From contig CM067081.1 in the NCBI GenBank assembly GCA_034008185.1, positions 18,723,821 through 18,787,820 of the forward strand: a stretch of DNA of 64,000 nt. Reading direction: 5' to 3'. The stretch is from Gorsachius magnificus (taxonomy: Eukaryota; Chordata; Aves; Pelecaniformes; Ardeidae). The position numbers and the translations under genes were made by a program. The notes under the pieces were generated by a model. That model worked only from the letters and a program-made list of their open reading frames with translations. It searched no databases and was not told where the DNA came from. Below are positions 58,503-64,000 of the stretch, one piece after another (position 1 is the stretch's first letter; each line of letters starts with the position of its first letter).

Positions 58503-60969
58503 AGTCCACACCAGAGTAACAGAATGACTGGCACACGACTGTCTTAATGCAGAACTAACTGAAAGGAATATAACGCGAATGAGTGTGGTTTCGTGGAAAG
58601 TAGGCATGTAGTAAAGTGTGTGTGTGTATATGTGTTTTTATCAGAGCAGCCTCTGGTTTGTAAATACCTCTGTGGAATACATTGAAATTTCTGCAGGGCT
58701 TTTCACTTAAGTGTTTTGATTAATAAATAAACATGGCACAAATTAAATGGAACAAAACCTCAGTAACTGGAACATCCCAAACTGGTGGCTGCTGATTAAG
58801 TAGATGTTTCTATCGGGCCTTTGGGGGTTGTTCTATGGGAATTGTTTCAAGGGTGTTTTAGTGACGTGGAAGAAAGCTTTCTGGCTAAGTTGGGCTCAAA
58901 AGGCATGTGTTTTAAGATAGGCAGAAATACAAATTTCGAGGAAGAAGAAATTTAGAACAGAATTTTAGGACTGAGAGCTCTTTCCCTAGAGATACAGACC
59001 TTGAAAAAGATTTGATCGGGTCAACATGAACTATTACAGGGAGGTTTTTCTGACAGGATCAAAAGGGCTGATAGAATTATTGAATATGCAAACAGAAGTG
59101 AGAGGTAGAGTTTGGGAAATGGTGAGATCTCAGATATGGCTGAGACTCCTGAACTATTTAGGAAAGTAGACCTAACTGCTGAGGCAAATCTGGAGTTGAT
59201 TTTCTTCACCTTGCAAATGGGAAAGTTAAGAGAAAGCATGATCAACATGTATCTACATAAGGACCTAAACTTTGATAACGGGGTTCCTTCAAACTGATTG
59301 AGAGACCAGTTAGACAGTTTAGACAGGGTCTAAAAATCAAAGATAAGTAGGCTCAGACAAGTAACAGCAGAACAGCAGCTAGTTTTGAAAGATTGTGCTA
59401 TACTGTCCTTCAGTGAAATGTTTTAAAATCCAGATAGAATGTTCTTCGAAACCAGTGCAGTAGATTGATTCAGTGATTCAGTCCTATGGCCTGTGTTGTG
59501 CTAGTCAGGCACCGTGAACCTGTCACCTCTCCTGTTTCATAAGTTCATGGTTCTTGATCTATCCAAACTGCTCCTTAAATGATGTCTCGATAACCTGCAT
59601 TTAGCCACTGTTCAAAACCTGCATATACCACATTGCTGACCTAAGATGATAAAGGAATGTTCTGGCTACTGCCTTTAAGGTGAGATTGCTTGGTTTTGGT
59701 CTAAAGGGTCTGGAAATTCTTTCTTAGAAGTTAAGCTACAACAAATTATTGCATTGATTTTTGGTTGAACTTCTTCCTTATCCTCAGTGTCGATAGCCTG
59801 GAAAGGACATGACTAGATCTTTCAGCTGTGAAGAAGGTGCTATATGGATGCAAAGGAGAGCAATTAAATATAAATACAAAAGAAAATATGGATGCTTGAC
59901 TTCACCGTTGTAGATAAAAGAGTATTTAATCAGATTGTGATGTTTTAGAGCTTTATCTGACAGCCTTATGGTGCTGTGTTATGAAGTTATGCTATAACGA
60001 AGTGACAGCCAGTAACATATATAATTAAGTATTCATACCTTGAAACATAATCTTTTGTTTTCCTGCCCTAGTAAATTGGGTTTTTTATCTCTAAATTATG
60101 TGCTGTTTTTACAAGTAATGTTTTATAGCTTGATAGAATAGTGATAAAATCTGGCATTCTCACTGTGTTACACTTTAGGTATTCCAGGAAAACAGACTTT
60201 ATTGTATTTTTTTCCCATGTGTGAAAAATACTGTTGGACAGTTTATTAGTTACAGATTATTACAGGCATATCCATAGATGAACAGAATCTATCCACTTGA
60301 AATAAATAAATATCCAACTGTTTGACTGGTTCAACTTTGCCTCATTTGATGACTTTTTGCAGCTGTCTTATATTACGTTGTCCATGTGTGTTCTGCATGG
60401 GCCCATATTTCTTTCTAGCAGTAGCAATGTGAGAATGTATGACATTGTAGTTAAAACACTCATCTGAGTCTTTGGAGATCTGTGATTTTGGTTGTGCTGT
60501 AGCATTTCTTTGTAACCTAAGGCAAGGTAGTTAATTTCTGGGTTTCATGCAGTCATATAAAAGGGTGTCTTTATTAGGTGGGGATATTACCTTGGCACAG
60601 TAGAATATACAGTTTTCCTCTAGGTAATAGGAAATAAGGTCCTGACTGGGGAAAAGTATTTAAGCATTTGTTCAGCGCACTGTATGTACTTACACATGTG
60701 CTTGAAGCTTCGTATAAATTTAAGCAGTGCCTTAATAGGTTTGTTTTCTGGAATTGAAGCCTAAGTTAAAGCCTGATGGCTATTCCTGCATTAGCAAGTG
60801 AAATAGCCCAGTAAGAGCAAGACTGCAGAGTAAGAAGGTGCTGAGGACCAGATTGCATGCTGTGTGGTGGTTTGCACTGTGTTTGCTCTTCTCTGATACT
60901 TTGAAATGAATCATGTTGAGGCAAGTCATTCCTCTACTTGGTATTCGTGACATCCTCCACACCAAGTAC
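58503..60969 (+). other. DDX10 intron, no feature recognised
   Basis: AT-rich sequence. A (TG)n stretch lies near 58615-58632. No splice-flanked exon with plausible coding content was found. Confidence 0.45.
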
Positions 60970-61408
60970 AGGAGGGCATTGACAAACTGGAGTGAGTTCA
61001 GCTGAGGTCCCTGAGATGGTGGTCCTGCGAGGAGAGGCTGGAGGAGCTGGGCTTGTTCAGCCTGGAGCAGAGACAGCTTTGCGGGGACCTGACAGCAGCT
61101 CCCAGTGCCTACAGAGAGCTCATGGAGGAGACAGAGATGGTGCCCGGGCTCTTCAGAGCAGTGCAGAGCAAGAGGGCAAGAGACGATGGCCGTAAGTTAA
61201 AACAAGAAGTTCTCCACAGATGCAAAGGAAACTTGTTTTGTGTGAGGACAGGTTGCCCAGAGATGTTGTGCAGTCTCCAGCCTTGGGATTTTGACCCCAC
61301 TGGACGAGGCCCTGCACAGCGTGGCCTGACCTCAGAGCTGACCCTGCTGTGAGCAGGAGGTTGCACCAGGGACCCTGTGATGTTCCTCCCAGTCGGAATG
61401 ATCCCGTG
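60970..61408 (+). mobile_element. CR1 LINE, old divergent subfamily
   Basis: The + strand shows CR1 ORF2 C-terminal remnants (GLFSLEQRQLCGDL near 61045-61090) and a 3' region with GTTGCCCAGAGATGTTGTGC and CCAGCCTTGGGATTTTGACC. Frames are broken. The sequence diverges clearly from the other CR1s, and the tail has decayed (TCCCGTGACC rather than ATTCTATG). Confidence 0.8.
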
Positions 61409-63938
61409 ACCCCGTGAATGCCCAGTCTTGGTTGGAGTGTATTGGCTGTGCTCCTGAAGACTGCCTTGTAGTGTGAAACACAGCAGCAGTGGGCCTGGTT
61501 AGGACATTGGCTTCTAAAATGCACTCATAACTCCAACTCAGTGCCAACATAGGTGCACCCTATGCAAAACCTGCTTTTGGTCTTTCATTGACAAGGAACC
61601 AAGTCCCTTCTCTATCCCTAAAAAAAAAAACCAACCACCAGGTAACAAAAAACCCCCAAAGACCTCCCAGAAAAAGAAAATTAAAAAAGGTCTTGACAGC
61701 ATCTCCTGTTGATTGCTGCTCTGTCTTGTTTTTCTTTTGTACTCCTGATTTCAGTCTCTGCACCTATTAACTTCAGAATCTTTTTGTGTCTTTACTGTTC
61801 TTTAGAGACTTATCTATGTTACGCTGTCTGGTGTACTCCTCTTCTATGGCATTATGTCAGTCTCCTGCTTTCAGAGCTGTCTTTTCAGTGCTCTGTTGTA
61901 AATCCCTTGAGCAGGAACTTTGCTGCTATATTGCTTAAACCTGTGGCTGTAGTTAAGACACTGTCTTTTCATATACCGTAGAATTTTTCTATCTAAAGTT
62001 TTCTGGGCTATCCAATTTAAAAGCTGCTTTATCCTGCTTTGTAATATCTGGTCTAGCTCTGGTTTCTTTCCCTTTTTCAGCAGTAAAGTTTGAAAAGGAT
62101 CACAGTTTTTGCAGAAAAACGAGAGAACCCCAATGGTGACCCTAAAGAGCAAAGAATGCACAACTAAACCATTTAAACAGTGGGTGAAAGTGGAAAACTT
62201 TCCAGTAAAATCATTAGAAAAGCATAAACAGAAATGATCAGAAATTAATACAAATTTGACTTGGAAGAGAAAGATGGCCATGTTATGACCAATGAGGTCG
62301 TGATGCTTAGGTCTAGCTTCTTGGAGAGCAGACTACCTGTATCCATACCAGACAGTACTTGGTCCTGGTGGCCTTAAGTGTAACTATTATTTTTTTATTG
62401 CTTTTCTTACTTTAACAAACCTGAAATAAGAAGGCAGCTGTGTTGTATCTGTCTACAGTGGTGGGGTTTTTTGTTTTGTTTCATAGCAAGCATTGAATGC
62501 CCTGGCTTGTAGCTCTGAGTGTATCGAGGTTTTTGTACCAGACAGCTTTGCACACCTCATGCAGCTTTGTCCCTGTCTTTTGGGCGGGGGATGAACTCTG
62601 TCTTTTTAGTTTTGATTTAGAGAGAAGAGGTTGACTTACTCAGAGAAAGAGTTTGAAAGTAAGCTAACACTTCTGTAGTTTGGGCAATTGAGGGAATAGG
62701 AAATGGCACACACCAGACAAATGGCTCAAAAGAAACTGAATTTAGACACTAATTTTGAAAATCTTGGTGGCTGTGTTCTCCTTTTCCCAGGTCTGCAGTC
62801 AAACACACTGCTTTTCCAACTTTGCGTGACCTACCAATATGCTTTGGTGGCATCATACGGCTCCAGGAGTGCTGGAGCTGCAGCTTTTTGTTGCTCCCAC
62901 AAGCGAGTTGAAATGTGACTGGTCTTCAGCCTTGTCTGTGCTGAGGTGTTGCCCCTGGACTGATGTTAAAGTAATGATGTCCCCTTTGATGTGGACTCGG
63001 TTCTAAATGTGCTGATGCTAGGAATGGCCTAAATTGCTCAAAGAAACTGAGACTTGTATTCCATAAACATTTTTATGCTAGCATAAAGAAGTTTCAATGC
63101 CAATGTCATCAGCATCACTAAGACAAAACAAAACGAGGGAGCAGTGCGCTTTTCTAAGGGACACGTGCCCTTACCTGAATTTCTGTCCCTACTCCATGAA
63201 ATAGATGTCTTAAAGGATGTACAATTGCAAGGACCTGACAGAGTCTAAATTAGAGATAATCCTTCAGTTAATTTAAAAATAAATCAATCCCAATAAGAAC
63301 AACAAAAAGAGCAGCAATAAATGTCAATTGAATTAAATATCTTGGTCACTTTTGTATGCTCAGAAATCTGGCAGGCAGCTTTGAATGAATTTTATCATTG
63401 CGTTTGCTTGTATTCCCCTAGCAGAATCCCTTTGGTGGAGGGAACTTAATGTTGTGATTTCTGAATCAATGCAATTCCTAAGCAAATGCTGTTGTAGAGG
63501 GTTAGTAATGGAGATATGAAAGCTAGGGAGAACATGTTTTAGCTTTCACTCCCCAGTTGCTTTAGCAATTCTGAAGTTAGGAAAATATTTTGTTTGTTAA
63601 ATGGATTGGATTTCATGTTAAGCCGTTGAGAAATAAGAAAAGTTGGATCTCTTGGTGCCATTTTAACTACCCTGTTTTAGAGACAAATACTAACTTTGTC
63701 AAAATACTTAGCTGCATCATTCCTTCATGAGTAACAAATCTCTGTGAAGATCAAATGTGGGTTTGAATCATTCTTGTCGTTTTATTCATTGCTTTTCATC
63801 AGTAACACGTAGGGTGAATACCACCAGTATAATATGTGTGCATTAAAAATACCTAGGTGGCTCGGCTTTAATCTTAAAATAATAAAAGAAAAAAAAGCCA
63901 GGAATTTGCTTTAAAACTGTGCATCTTGTTTGTTTTAG
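61409..63938 (+). other. DDX10 intron, last part
   Basis: AT-rich sequence with A/C-rich simple tracts near 61620-61690. It ends in a polypyrimidine/AG acceptor (TTGTTTGTTTTAG) in front of the last exon. No feature otherwise. Confidence 0.55.
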
Positions 63939-63995
63939 GAGAAAAGGCTAAAAGAAAAAGCAGCAAGGAGAGAAGCCAGGAATAGGAACACAGAG
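63939..63995 (+). CDS. DDX10: DDX10 internal exon (EKRLKEKAARREA region)
   Basis: 57-nt exon, acceptor TTGTTTTAG and donor GAG|GTAAG at the very end of the window, phase 0 at both ends, 19 residues (EKRLKEKAARREARNRNTE). It continues the charged helix from the exon ending in KEKHR at 43862 and matches the DDX10 C-terminal tail. The final acidic segment and stop codon must lie beyond the window. Confidence 0.85.
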
Positions 63996-64000
63996 GTAAG

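Noticed and set aside
59112..59297. 61-codon + strand frame with acidic and hydrophobic residues
   Set aside because: No splice sites in register and no recognised domain; probably chance.
1..64000. CRISPR array, prokaryotic operon or phage island
   Set aside because: Repeats here are CR1, LTR and minisatellite units without spacer architecture. Splice-flanked exons and LINEs show a vertebrate nuclear genome.

Overview
This window looks like a stretch of a bird nuclear genome. It is AT-leaning intron sequence with spliceosomal exons. It carries many CR1 LINE 3' ends (ATTCTATG-type terminal repeats), an LTR family of the TGTCCTGGTTTC...CACGACA type, and no prokaryotic-style gene packing. The exact species cannot be read from the sequence; a neoavian bird, possibly a passerine, is my guess.

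The only host gene I can support is on the + strand. Three phase-0 exons (41392-41505, 43701-43862, 63939-63995) encode part of the lysine/glutamate-rich C-terminal tail of DDX10, a nucleolar DEAD-box RNA helicase of ribosome biogenesis. Everything else is intron: more than 41 kb upstream of the first visible exon, a 2.2 kb intron, and a 20 kb intron up to the last exon, whose splice donor falls at the window end. The helicase core lies outside the window.

The dominant accessory element is a nearly complete endogenous retrovirus at 6659-13457, on the - strand (antisense to DDX10). It has two LTRs differing by about 7 substitutions and 1 indel, a 5-bp GTTAC target duplication, a Lys-type primer binding site, a polypurine tract, and gag-, pro- and pol-like frames, but no env. 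Its pol resembles class III (ERV-L/spuma-like) elements and keeps all catalytic residues I looked for in RT, RNase H and integrase. Three features are unusual. The first Gag-like ORF starts with hydrophobic segments and N-glycosylation sequons. The second Gag ORF, protease and pol lie in one frame separated only by an in-frame TAG and TGA. The PBS is offset 8 nt from the LTR. A solo LTR of the same family, in sense orientation and with its own 5-bp duplication (CCATT), lies at 36629-37205.

CR1 copies lie at 1191-1833(-), 4691-5914(-, interrupted by a + copy at 4904-5606), 17695-18002(+), 18225-18347(-), 46471-49640(-, interrupted by a younger copy at 46844-47646), 58402-58502(+) and 60970-61408(+). 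Local repeats include a 36-bp palindromic alternating purine/pyrimidine array (32137-32350), a 38-bp duplication, a 27-bp duplication and a diverged pair of about 80-bp repeats. I see no RNA genes, CRISPR arrays or host promoters.
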